Assembly: GCA_903903365.1 (NCBI GenBank)
Contig: CAIUYS010000276.1
Coordinates: 1-16,054 of the forward strand
From: an uncultured Methylococcaceae bacterium
Lineage (GTDB): Bacteria > Pseudomonadota > Gammaproteobacteria > Methylococcales > Methylomonadaceae
DNA: 16,054 nucleotides
Direction of reading: 5' to 3'
Shown here piece by piece: positions 5,772 to 13,259 of the stretch. The position numbers and the translations under genes were made by a program. Position 1 is the stretch's first letter, and each line of letters begins with the position of its first letter. The notes beneath the pieces were generated by a model. That model was given only the letters and a program-made list of their open reading frames with translations, was not told where the DNA came from and did not search any database.

Positions 5772-8414
5772 ATGCGGAACCTGAAGTTTTTACCCGCGAT
5801 AATTGGAGCGACAATTGTCATCGCTATCATTTTATATGTCGCCTTCCATTTCATATTTCTTGATCTGTTTGTTGATCTGTGGTGGTACCAGTCATTAAAA
5901 CTTGAAGCCTATTTTTGGTTAAGATTGCTTTATAAGTTTTTTCTTTCCGGTGGCGTCACCTTGGTGTTCTTTGCCATTTTCTTTTTTCATTTCTGGATTG
6001 CATCCCGTTATTTGGGCTTAAATCCGCCCGATGAAGTTCTTGATAACCTGGATAAACGCCGCCGGTTTCAACGCTTTGCCGACGTCTTCATGAGTGGCTC
6101 CGTAAAAATATATACGCCGATATCGTTAGCGCTGGCGATAGTGGTCGCCATACCCTTTTATAACCAATGGGAAACCTCGCTACTGTTCTTTTTTGGTAGT
6201 GACTCCGGGGTAAAAGAAACCGTTTACGGAAATGATGTCAGCTTTTATATGCTGTCTTATCCCATCTACATGCTGATTCAGAAAGAGTTGCTGGAAACGG
6301 CTATTTTAATATTCTCAATGGTTGGCATCCTGTATTGGTTGGAACATATTTTTATACCCAACCAAAACAAAGAATACCCCTTGGGTTCCAAGGTTCATCT
6401 AACCCTCTTAATCGGCTTTGTCGTTGCTTTTGTGGTTTGGGGATTTATGTTGGATCGCTTTACCCTGCTTTATACCGACAGCCATGAACCTGTATTTTAT
6501 GGCCCCGGTTTTGTAGAAATCCGTTATCAATTACCGCTCATCTGGCTACAAATTATTACCTTCGTAGCGACAGCAATAACGGCAGGCCTGTTTATATTTT
6601 CTGAAAAACACCGTATTAAAGCGCCCTTTTTAATAACGTTGACTATTTTTCTTTGTGTCACAGGCTTGCCGAAGATTCAATTTATTCCCGATTTAATCCA
6701 AAAATTCATAGTCAACCCGAATCCTGTCAAAAGCAATAAATCGTTTATGCAATACAATATTGACGCGACGCTGGATGCTTACGATTTGAAGAATATCAAA
6801 ACGGTTGATATGACTATCAATCTAAATGCAGCCAAAGACATTGATACCTGGAGTACGCAAAAACATTTTGAGAATATTCCGGTATGGGATAGAGAATTTA
6901 TCATTGACAGCTATAAGCAGTTACAAGAGATAAGACCTTATTACAAAATTCCGACTGTTGATGAAGACCGCTATTTTATTCTCGACCACACCCGACAGGT
7001 TGACCTGGCCGCCAGAGAAATAAATATCTCAAAGTTGCCGCCGGAAGCGCAAAACTGGGAAAATACCCATTTGCGTTATACCCATGGTTACGGTGCCGTC
7101 GTTACGCCTGCAGCTCAAGATGCCAATAAACCCTTGGTCTGGTATTTACGTGACTTAAATATGAACTCCGATGTCGGCTTTAAAGTTGAGCACCCGGACA
7201 TTTACTACGGTGAAGGAACATTCGACTATGCCATAGTCCCCAATAAGTTAAATATAGTGGATATTGCCGGTACAGATCCCGGCACGGCAACAGCTTACCA
7301 TGGGGAAGGTGGCATTCCCGTTTCTTCCCTGTTCAGAAAAGCATTATTTTCAATTTATTTAAAAGATGAAAAAGTGTTCTTTTCAACCAATATATCAGAT
7401 CAGAGCAAACTCCACATACGCAGGAATATTACCGAACGCATTAGCACACTAACCCCCTTTCTGCATCTGGATAAAGACCCTTATCTGGTTATCAATAAGG
7501 ATCGGTTGTACTGGATACAGGATGCCTATACGTTATCCAATAAATATCCGGTTTCAAAGCCCGCAGCCGATGATTTTCTGGATGGTAAACAGAATTTCAA
7601 CTACATCCGCAACTCGGTTAAAATTGTCGTTGATGCTTACGATGGCGATCTTGATTTTTATATTTCTGACCCGTCAGATGCCATTATTCAGGCATACTCC
7701 AACGCTTATCCCGGCTTATTCAAGCATTTGGACGAAATGCCGGCCGACTTAAAGAAACACTTGCGCTATCCGCGTGATCTTTATTATTTGCAGATGAAGG
7801 TGTATGCCAAATATCATCAAAACAACCCGTCATTATTCTATGAACAGGCTGAAACCTGGCAGTTCGCCAATGTCCGCAACGAACCGGTAATGCCGTATTA
7901 TCAGACCATGGACTTTGGCAACTGTAATGATACCGAAGAATTTGTTTTAATTGAACCGATGACGCCGGTCAACAGAACCAATCTTAGTATGATCGGTATG
8001 GCAGGAACACTGGATAAAACCAATTGCAGTGCGGATTACAAGCCAGGCATCACTATTTACAAATTTGGTAAAGATGTTCAAGTTAACGGCCCGGCTCAAA
8101 TAGAAGCGTTAACTCAACAAAGCCCGGAAATCTCTGCACAATTTACACTATGGGGGCAGTATGGTTCCGCTGTTGAAATGGGGCGTATGGTTATTATGCC
8201 AATGGGCAATACCGTTCTTTATGTACAACCTATCTATATCGCTTCAACTAAAAATAAAATGCCGGAGTTAACCCGAGTCATTGTTTCTATCGGTAACGAG
8301 ACGATTATGGATACCACCTTATGGTCGGCTTTTAACCGTTTGAAACAAATTTTTCTCAAAAATGCCTCCGAAAGTGACGGTACAGAAACGCCCAAAGCAA
8401 TTCTGAAACCCTGA
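5772..8414 (+). CDS. UPF0182 family membrane protein
   Basis: This 880-residue protein of the UPF0182 family has no established function. The first 320 residues hold about seven hydrophobic helices: near 6-30, 50-78, 113-130, 160-193, 210-232, 253-277 and 285-305. A motif-rich WWYQSL follows the first helix. The remaining 560 residues form a large, mostly polar domain, likely outside the cytoplasm, with family-typical phrases such as TRQVDLAAREIN, NTHLRYTHGYG, HPDIYYGEG and the late LRYPRDLYYLQ. Its length lies in the usual range for the family. The start ATG 5772 has GAGG 5-8 bases upstream (TTGAGGACACT), and the product starts one charged stretch before helix 1. It appears to be a single-gene unit: a repeat element lies upstream and a strong hairpin downstream. 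The family assignment is confident; its role is not known. Confidence 0.9.
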   Translation: MRNLKFLPAIIGATIVIAIILYVAFHFIFLDLFVDLWWYQSLKLEAYFWLRLLYKFFLSGGVTLVFFAIFFFHFWIASRYLGLNPPDEVLDNLDKRRRFQRFADVFMSGSVKIYTPISLALAIVVAIPFYNQWETSLLFFFGSDSGVKETVYGNDVSFYMLSYPIYMLIQKELLETAILIFSMVGILYWLEHIFIPNQNKEYPLGSKVHLTLLIGFVVAFVVWGFMLDRFTLLYTDSHEPVFYGPGFVEIRYQLPLIWLQIITFVATAITAGLFIFSEKHRIKAPFLITLTIFLCVTGLPKIQFIPDLIQKFIVNPNPVKSNKSFMQYNIDATLDAYDLKNIKTVDMTINLNAAKDIDTWSTQKHFENIPVWDREFIIDSYKQLQEIRPYYKIPTVDEDRYFILDHTRQVDLAAREINISKLPPEAQNWENTHLRYTHGYGAVVTPAAQDANKPLVWYLRDLNMNSDVGFKVEHPDIYYGEGTFDYAIVPNKLNIVDIAGTDPGTATAYHGEGGIPVSSLFRKALFSIYLKDEKVFFSTNISDQSKLHIRRNITERISTLTPFLHLDKDPYLVINKDRLYWIQDAYTLSNKYPVSKPAADDFLDGKQNFNYIRNSVKIVVDAYDGDLDFYISDPSDAIIQAYSNAYPGLFKHLDEMPADLKKHLRYPRDLYYLQMKVYAKYHQNNPSLFYEQAETWQFANVRNEPVMPYYQTMDFGNCNDTEEFVLIEPMTPVNRTNLSMIGMAGTLDKTNCSADYKPGITIYKFGKDVQVNGPAQIEALTQQSPEISAQFTLWGQYGSAVEMGRMVIMPMGNTVLYVQPIYIASTKNKMPELTRVIVSIGNETIMDTTLWSAFNRLKQIFLKNASESDGTETPKAILKP

Positions 8415-8444
8415 TAAATTAACCTGATTGGCAAAATAATGTCG

Positions 8445-8488
8445 AAGGGTAAGGCGTGCCTGGCACGCCTTACCCTTTATCTTTTATG
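8445..8488 (+). terminator. 16-bp palindromic hairpin plus T-rich tail after the UPF0182 gene
   Basis: Arms 8445-8460 and 8462-8477 are exact reverse complements around a single T (core GGTAAGGCGTGCC). The plus-strand continuation is TTTATCTTTTA. It lies 30 bases after the UPF0182 stop codon, so an intrinsic terminator is likely. A one-base centre means the actual loop would use a few opened base pairs. It may also belong to the palindrome family seen at 1896-1932. Confidence 0.65.
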
Positions 8489-8531
8489 GCTCAATCACTG
8501 CTTTTACAATTAAAAAAAACAAGGTACTTTT

Positions 8532-9356
8532 ATAAAAATTTCAGTTGTTATTCCTACCTTCAATCGCTGTGAATTATTAAGGCGTGCATTACTCTCCGTA
8601 TTTTCTCAAACCTTGCTTCCAACCGAAGTAACAGTCATTGATGACGGCTCTACCGATGATACCCAAGCCATGGTTAACAATGAATTTCCAGCGGTCAATT
8701 ATTACCGCCAGGAAAACTGCGGTGTCAGCAGCGCACGAAATCTGGGCATACACCACGCCACAGGCGATTGGCTGGCTTTTTTAGACTCTGATGATGAATG
8801 GCTGCCTGAAAAACTAAGCAGGCAAACCATCGCTTTGGCCGCTAATCCCGAGAGAAAAGTTTGTCATACAGAAGAACTCTGGATACGCAATGGCATCCGT
8901 GTTAATCCCGCCAAACACTATGCCAAAAAGGGCGGCTGGATATTTACACACTGCCTTCCTTTATGTGCCATGTCACCGTCTACCGTCATGATACATCGCT
9001 CAGTGTTTGACGATATCGGGCTGTTTGATACCAACCTGCCAGCCTGTGAAGACTATGACTTATGGCTTAGAATTACCGCAAACTACCCGGTTTTGTTGGT
9101 TGACGAGCCACAAATAAAAAAGTACGGCGGACATGAAGACCAGTTATCACAGCAGTTCTGGGGCATGGATCGATTTCGAATAAACGCCCTGCAAAAAATA
9201 GTTAATACCGGCCAATTATCTAACGACAATCAACAAGCGGCCGTCAGTATGTTATTAAAAAAAGCCGAAATATACCTTAATGGCGTCACCAAACGCGGAA
9301 AAACAGAGGAAGCCCATTATTATCGGACACTTATTAATGGTTACTCACTGAATTGA
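8532..9356 (+). CDS. Family 2 glycosyltransferase with an ATA start codon
   Basis: This GT-A fold glycosyltransferase would move a sugar from a nucleotide donor, probably in polysaccharide or glycan synthesis. Counted from ATA 8532, the 274 residues show KISVVIPTFNR (2-12, first strand), VIDDGSTDDT (35-44, nucleotide binding), GVSSARNLGI, LDSDDEW (84-90, the DxD metal site) and CEDYDLWLRI (172-181, ED catalytic-base motif). A conventional TTG at 8613 would cut away the whole first strand, so it cannot give a proper fold. AAGG (8521-8524) sits 7 bases before the ATA, exactly where MKISVVIPTFNR proteins normally start. The start is therefore either a rare AUA or a mutated ATG. The upstream in-frame stop TAA lies just before the poly-A run. 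Substrate is unknown; the family is certain. Confidence 0.85.
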   Translation: MKISVVIPTFNRCELLRRALLSVFSQTLLPTEVTVIDDGSTDDTQAMVNNEFPAVNYYRQENCGVSSARNLGIHHATGDWLAFLDSDDEWLPEKLSRQTIALAANPERKVCHTEELWIRNGIRVNPAKHYAKKGGWIFTHCLPLCAMSPSTVMIHRSVFDDIGLFDTNLPACEDYDLWLRITANYPVLLVDEPQIKKYGGHEDQLSQQFWGMDRFRINALQKIVNTGQLSNDNQQAAVSMLLKKAEIYLNGVTKRGKTEEAHYYRTLINGYSLN

Positions 9357-9384
9357 ATTAGACCATAGAACACGGATAACACAT

Positions 9385-9474
9385 TAGGATGGGTAAAGGC
9401 GATAGGCGATAGCCGAAACCCGTCTTAACCAATAATTGAGGCGATGGGTTTCGCGTTGCTCTATCCATACTACG
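9385..9474. repeat. Inverted pair of GATGGGT-type intergenic repeats
   Basis: Two related units face each other: 9385-9424 (TAGGATGGGTAAAGGCG ... AGCCGAAACCCGTC) and the minus-strand reading of 9443-9474 (CGTAGTATGGATAG ... GCGAAACCCATC). Each unit can fold on itself through GATGGG/CCCATC-like arms, which are degenerate here. This is the pattern of REP-like intergenic repeats. The 180 bases between the glycosyltransferase and the next gene hold nothing else. Confidence 0.55.
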
Positions 9475-9539
9475 CACTGAGAGTGTGAAAATTGAGGCAA
9501 TAAGGAGCATTGTTAGGAGTAAGGGGGGCATGGTGAGTA

Positions 9540-9830
9540 TTAGTTGGTTGGGTCGTTGGATTCTGGGTTTGAATCGTCTTTTTTGTGCCTGAATAAAGCG
9601 TAAGGATCAAAAGCTTGTAAATCTTTATCGTTAAATTTTACACTCCACACTTTGGATTGCTGCTGCGCCCAATCAATAAGATGGACATAGGCAAACAGCA
9701 TACCTTCTTCGAATTGTGTTAATTCGTCCTTGTTTTTTAATACAATTCCGTCATCCATTGCTCGCCTGATTACTTCTTCTAAAACCCCTTTTGCCAAGCT
9801 CATAAGTCCATCCCGTTTAAAATCGTTCAA
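9540..9830 (-). CDS. Small hypothetical protein
   Basis: I do not recognise this 96-residue protein. It is soluble and has no signal peptide or membrane segment. Residues about 8-60 look helical and amphipathic (LAKGVLEEVIRRAMDD, then FEEGMLFAYVHLIDWAQQQSK). A charged tail ends in DDSNPESNDPTN. The predicted start is TTG 9830. The ATG at 9803 (MSLAKGV) is an alternative, supported by GGGATGGA just upstream, and would give 87 residues. It is transcribed in the same direction as the DUF4870 gene but separated from it by a pair of hairpins, so it is likely independent. Coding seems real from the clean protein-like composition. Function is unknown. Confidence 0.6.
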   Translation of the reverse strand: MNDFKRDGLMSLAKGVLEEVIRRAMDDGIVLKNKDELTQFEEGMLFAYVHLIDWAQQQSKVWSVKFNDKDLQAFDPYALFRHKKDDSNPESNDPTN

Positions 9831-9884
9831 TTTTCTGATAAATCAATTCGTTGTTTTTGTGCCAGTGAATTGATTAACTTGCCG

Positions 9885-9965
9885 GTCGGGGTTTGCAACC
9901 CCGACTGAAGCGTTTGAAGGCTTTAATAACGCTCAAAACGTGAGTAACGGGGTTACAAACCCCGT
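9885..9965. repeat. Head-to-head pair of CGGGGTTTG(C/T)AACCCCG hairpins (BIME-like)
   Basis: Hairpin 1 has arms 9885-9893 and 9897-9905 with loop TGC. Hairpin 2 has arms 9947-9954 and 9958-9965 with loop ACA. Read on opposite strands, the two are the same repeat (CGGGGTTTGCAACCCCG against CGGGGTTTGTAACCCCG), with partly similar flanks. An inverted REP pair of this kind is typical of BIME units. Lying between two minus-strand genes, it may also end transcription of the DUF4870 gene. Confidence 0.7.
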
Positions 9966-9991
9966 CACGCCTCAAAGTAGTTACCCATTTT

Positions 9992-10333
9992 TTAAGACTT
10001 AATAAATTCAATAGTCAGTGGATATTTATAGTCTTCGCCTTTACTTGATCTAATTGCCGCGACCAGACAAAAAACCACATTTAGAACGACTATGAGCCAA
10101 GGCAGGAACAGTCCGATGATGACCAGCACCAAGACCCAACTAATCCCGTAATAAATCAGCGATGTTAACTGCCAGTTTAAGGCATTTCTGGCATTTTCTT
10201 TTACCCAGCCCTCATTCTTGACCAGATAAACCAACAAAGACGGCGCAAATCCGAAAAAAATGCCACCAATATGAGTCAGGACGACCATGAGTCTATCGCT
10301 CTCTGAATTGCTATCATAATTTATATTATTCAT
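9992..10333 (-). CDS. DUF4870 (Tic20-like) small membrane protein
   Basis: The protein has 113 residues. After a polar N terminus comes MVVLTHIGGIFFGFAPSLLVYL (helix 1, about 16-38), then VKENARNALNWQLTSLIYY, the Asn/Gln-rich family signature, and two more hydrophobic stretches (about 53-70 and 72-92). The C-terminal motif is GEDYKYPLTIEFI. This is the DUF4870 pattern: three to four helices, related to the Tic20/HOATZ-like membrane fold; no activity is established. I choose ATG 10333-10331 (MNNINYDS), because GGAGAG lies immediately upstream. A longer reading to 10423 would add 30 residues lacking the family pattern and without a ribosome site. It is probably monocistronic. Confidence 0.82.
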   Translation of the reverse strand: MNNINYDSNSESDRLMVVLTHIGGIFFGFAPSLLVYLVKNEGWVKENARNALNWQLTSLIYYGISWVLVLVIIGLFLPWLIVVLNVVFCLVAAIRSSKGEDYKYPLTIEFIKS

Positions 10334-10469
10334 TTTCTCTCCGGGTTGCACGATTGTGCTGTTGTTCAATGGTTGATGAGCAACACTAAATAAACAGTCA
10401 CTATCAAAAAACTTTAAAAGCACTACTGTAGGGTTAAAAATAGCAATGTTGCTTTTAAGCGTTTATCAC

Positions 10470-10685
10470 TTATCCACATATTATTATCTGCTAATGTGAT
10501 GAAGTAAAACGTCTATTCTTAGTGGCATAAAAATGGGATTGAAATTATAACCCATTGATTATTAATAAAGTAATAAGCAATGTATAGTTTTTAGTCAATC
10601 TAACAAATCTCAATTAAAATTATAAAGTTAAGAACTTATCCACCGAGTAATACACAGACTTATCCACAGGATTTGGGGATAAGTC
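10470..10685. other. Cluster of DnaA-box-like sites in AT-rich DNA
   Basis: TTATCCACA occurs at 10470-10478 and 10660-10668, both perfect matches to the DnaA-box consensus. TTATCCACC at 10636-10644 has one mismatch. TGGGGATAA at 10674-10682 is a one-mismatch box on the minus strand. The last two sites also form a 9-bp inverted repeat (GACTTATCC 10657-10665 with GGATAAGTC 10677-10685). Between the first and second boxes lies about 150 bases of very AT-rich DNA with no gene. This resembles a small origin or a DnaA-binding regulatory or titration locus. No dnaA, dnaN, parAB or gidA gene is in view, so a chromosomal oriC is unproven. Confidence 0.45.
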
Positions 10686-10775
10686 TATAAAGCACTATCT
10701 GTCAAATAGTTAGGGAAAATACTTCATTTAATTTCTATCATCAACACAAATCTTATAAATAGCTTAAAACGTTCA

Positions 10776-11001
10776 AGCCGTCATTCCGGCATGAATTCAC
10801 GTCAGGCTATCCTGCCTGTCGTCCTACGGGTAAATGCAAATCTGTTCCAGACAGATTTGTGCCGGGATCCAGTCACCATGGATGGCATTCGTAATGCATC
10901 CGCTCACTGATTTTTATACGCGATTTTATTGGATGCAATGTAATATTGATGAGTACATCCTTGTACCCAGGATTCCGGGGGTCCATACCGGAATGACGGC
11001 T
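10776..11001. repeat. 226-bp element with 14-bp terminal inverted repeats
   Basis: The ends AGCCGTCATTCCGG (10776-10789) and CCGGAATGACGGCT (10988-11001) are exact reverse complements. Inside, a 9-bp hairpin lies at 10837-10845 with 10851-10859 (CAAATCTGT, loop TCCAG). CCGGGATCCAG and CCCAGGATTCCGGGG words are typical of intergenic repeats starting GTCATTCCGG. It has no open frame of interest. It looks like a non-autonomous mobile or REP-like element 230 bases before the V-ATPase operon. Confidence 0.65.
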
Positions 11002-11134
11002 CTAGGATTTGTGTTAATATCAATTCATCTTATGACCCGCTTAGATTATTTGGGTTGCCCACTATAAATCACATAGAGCCCCCCTACTCCCCTCTTTTTC
11101 AAAGAGACGGACAGAAAAATTTCAAATATAGTGT

Positions 11135-11164
11135 TTGTAAGTCATCGTGAAATGGTGCTATTAA
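11135..11164 (+). promoter_or_regulatory. Possible promoter of the V-ATPase operon
   Basis: TTGTAA (11135-11140) and TATTAA (11159-11164) are 18 bases apart and could be -35 and -10 boxes, giving a leader of about 60 bases before atpB. The match is moderate in an AT-rich region where such pairs arise by chance. The operon must be transcribed from somewhere between 11002 and 11231, or from further upstream. Confidence 0.3.
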
Positions 11165-11231
11165 TATAACAAAATCCACTGATGTTTTAACTAGAATCTT
11201 TGTTCCCGCTATGAAAAAAGTGAGTTAAACA

Positions 11232-12623
11232 ATGACCATTCTTCAAAATTTGATACGTCATACACGCCTGCTGGAAATCGTTGGTGATTTGATACGCGTT
11301 AGTGCACAAGGGGTTGCTTTTGGCGATCTCGCCATGGTTGAAAACATTGATGGCGAAAAGTCTCTGGCCAAAGTTGTGGATATTGATCGGGACATCGTCA
11401 GCCTGCAAGTGTTCGCGGGTGGCAAAGGCTTGTCCACGGATGCCAAGGTAAACTTTCTGGGACATCCTCTTGATGTTGTTTACTCCGATAATATTCTCGG
11501 CAGAATCTTTCGGGGCTCTGGCGACCCGATTGATGGCGGGCCAGAATTACCGGTTGATCCACGTATTCCAGTAAATGGCCCTACCGTTAATCCCGTTATG
11601 CGGGTGATGCCTTCGCGGATGATTGAAACCAAAGTCCCCATGATTGATCTGTTCAATTGTCTGGTGGAAAGCCAAAAAATTCCCATCTTTTCCGTTGCCG
11701 GTGAACCCTATAACGAACTATTGGCGCGTATCGGTTTTCAAGCCAATGCCGATATAGTGGTGTTTGGCGGTATGGGTTTGATTTTTGATGACTACCATTT
11801 CTTTCGCACCGCCTTTGAAGATCACGGTATTTTTCATCGCACCGTGATGTTTGTCAATCAGGCCTCTGATCCGCTGGTTGAACGGTTGCTGGTTGCTGAT
11901 ATGGCTTTGGCCGTCGCCGAAAAAATGGCGGTTGAAGGTAAAAAGCGGGTGCTGGTATTACTAACCGATATGACCGCCTACGCCGATGCCATGAAAGAAC
12001 TGGGCGTCGCACAAGAACTCATTCCCGCCGTACGGGGTTATATGGGCGACCTTTACACGCAACTGGCCACGCGCTATGAAAAAGCCTGTGATTTTAAAGG
12101 CGCAGGTTCAGTGACCATACTCAGCGTAACTACCATGCCCGGTAATGATGTCACGCATCCGGTTCCGGATAACACGGGCTACATTACTGAGGGTCAATTT
12201 TATCTGCATGATGGTTTCATCGATCCGTTTGGCTCCCTCTCAAGACTAAAACAACATGTTGTGGGCGTAGCGACTCGCGAAGATCACAGTCAGATTATGA
12301 ACACCATGATCCGTTTTTATTCGGGTGCTGTAGAAGCGCAAAAAAAACAGGCGATGGCTTTTGATCTGTCAGCGTTTGATGAAAAACTGCTTAAATTTGG
12401 TCGTTTGTTCCGTGAGCGCTTTATGGATATCCGCGCTTCACTGCCGGTTATTGAGGCGCTGGATCTTTGCTGGTTAACGCTGTCCGAATGTTTCGATCCC
12501 AAAGAACTGCTGATGAAGCAAAACCTGATTGATAAATATTTCCCCAAACCTGTCCTGAGCGGTGTCGATGGGGCTGCTTCGGACGTTCCCGAAAATAAGG
12601 AAGTCGTGGATAAAGTTGCGTAA
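11232..12623 (+). CDS. atpB: V/A-type ATPase subunit B (non-catalytic nucleotide-binding subunit)
   Basis: Subunit B alternates with catalytic A in the A3B3 head of V/A-type ATPases. The 463 residues show an N-terminal beta-barrel (to about 75), GRIFRGSGDPIDGGP (90-104) and a degenerate P-loop SVAGEPYNEL (154-163). The P-loop lacks the GKT of catalytic subunits, as expected for B. AVRGYMGDLYTQLATRYEKA (266-285) matches the GYMYTDLATIYERAG region with the interface arginine. DNTGYITEGQFYL (313-325) and LSRLK (336-340) are also B-type signatures. The last 25 residues are acidic and variable. The start ATG 11232 has only a weak ribosome site (GTGAG). It is first in the operon, 6 bases before D. 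Subunit A does not precede it, which is unusual. Family identification is firm. Confidence 0.93.
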   Translation: MTILQNLIRHTRLLEIVGDLIRVSAQGVAFGDLAMVENIDGEKSLAKVVDIDRDIVSLQVFAGGKGLSTDAKVNFLGHPLDVVYSDNILGRIFRGSGDPIDGGPELPVDPRIPVNGPTVNPVMRVMPSRMIETKVPMIDLFNCLVESQKIPIFSVAGEPYNELLARIGFQANADIVVFGGMGLIFDDYHFFRTAFEDHGIFHRTVMFVNQASDPLVERLLVADMALAVAEKMAVEGKKRVLVLLTDMTAYADAMKELGVAQELIPAVRGYMGDLYTQLATRYEKACDFKGAGSVTILSVTTMPGNDVTHPVPDNTGYITEGQFYLHDGFIDPFGSLSRLKQHVVGVATREDHSQIMNTMIRFYSGAVEAQKKQAMAFDLSAFDEKLLKFGRLFRERFMDIRASLPVIEALDLCWLTLSECFDPKELLMKQNLIDKYFPKPVLSGVDGAASDVPENKEVVDKVA

Positions 12624-12629
12624 ACCGTC

Positions 12630-13259
12630 ATGGCCAAGCTTAAACTTAGCAAACATGCATTACACGAACAGCAAGAACAGCTAAAGCTGTATCAACGGCT
12701 ATTGCCCTCGCTTGATCTAAAGCGCCGGCAGTTGACCTTGGAAGTACAAAAAGCAAAAGAAGACTATGCAACTGCCCAGGCAGCCGTTGATGCTTTGGAA
12801 ACCCAAATTGGTGAAGAACTGCCGATGCTGGCCGATGAAGAATTTCGTCTCGGCGGCTTGGTACACTTTAAAAGTTATAAAGTCAGCGAACAAAATGTAG
12901 TGGGTGTAAAACTTCCTTTTTTGGACAGCATTGACTGTGCCGTTGCCGACTATTCGCGACTGTCAACGCCACCTTGGGTTGATACCTTGGTACAACGCTT
13001 GAAAGACGCGGCAGAGCAGCGAATGCGAGCGGAAATCTCCGGGGAGCGGTTGCGTATTTTAACAGGTGCTGTGCGACGTATTACGCAACGGGTCAATCTG
13101 TTTGACAAAATCCTGATCCCTACCGCTAAACAAAATATTCAAAAGATACGCATTTTTTTGGGAGATGCCGAACGCGCCAGCGTGATTACTTCCAAACTTG
13201 CCAAGAAAAAACAACAGCAACAACGTGAAGCAGAGGCGGAATCCGAGGCCGCATTATGA
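12630..13259 (+). CDS. atpD: V/A-type ATPase subunit D (central rotor shaft)
   Basis: Subunit D forms the coiled-coil central shaft that turns inside the A3B3 head, the counterpart of F-type gamma. The 209 residues begin with KLKLSKHALHEQQEQLKLYQ, the conserved D-family start, and contain long helices near 5-60 and 125-205, separated by a short variable middle section. The motif RRITQRVNLFDKILIP (about 150-165) is the usual RRVNALE-like C-terminal hairpin. It ends with a charged Gln/Glu-rich tail. Six bases separate it from atpB, there is no good ribosome site, and its stop overlaps the atpI start (ATGA), so translation is probably coupled. The call is clear. Confidence 0.9.
   Translation: MAKLKLSKHALHEQQEQLKLYQRLLPSLDLKRRQLTLEVQKAKEDYATAQAAVDALETQIGEELPMLADEEFRLGGLVHFKSYKVSEQNVVGVKLPFLDSIDCAVADYSRLSTPPWVDTLVQRLKDAAEQRMRAEISGERLRILTGAVRRITQRVNLFDKILIPTAKQNIQKIRIFLGDAERASVITSKLAKKKQQQQREAEAESEAAL

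Noticed and set aside
9530..9592. Twenty-codon plus-strand frame preceded by AAGGGGGG
   Set aside because: It overlaps antisense to the end of the 9540-9830 gene and shows no recognisable peptide feature. The purine run alone is not enough.
9361..10000. CRISPR array suggested by several short repeated words
   Set aside because: The repeats are inverted hairpin pairs of two different families, with no regular direct repeats and spacers and no cas genes.
10334..10423. Thirty-residue N-terminal extension of the DUF4870 protein
   Set aside because: GGAGAG directly precedes the ATG at 10333; the extension has no ribosome site and lacks family character.
10834..11067. Plus-strand 77-codon frame
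   Set aside because: It lies mostly inside the repeat element at 10776-11001 and has no protein-like pattern.
11211..11228. Five-codon frame ATG AAA AAA GTG AGT TAA just before atpB, as a leader peptide
   Set aside because: It has no ribosome-binding site, no regulatory codon run and no attenuator structure; it is most likely chance sequence that supplies the atpB ribosome site.
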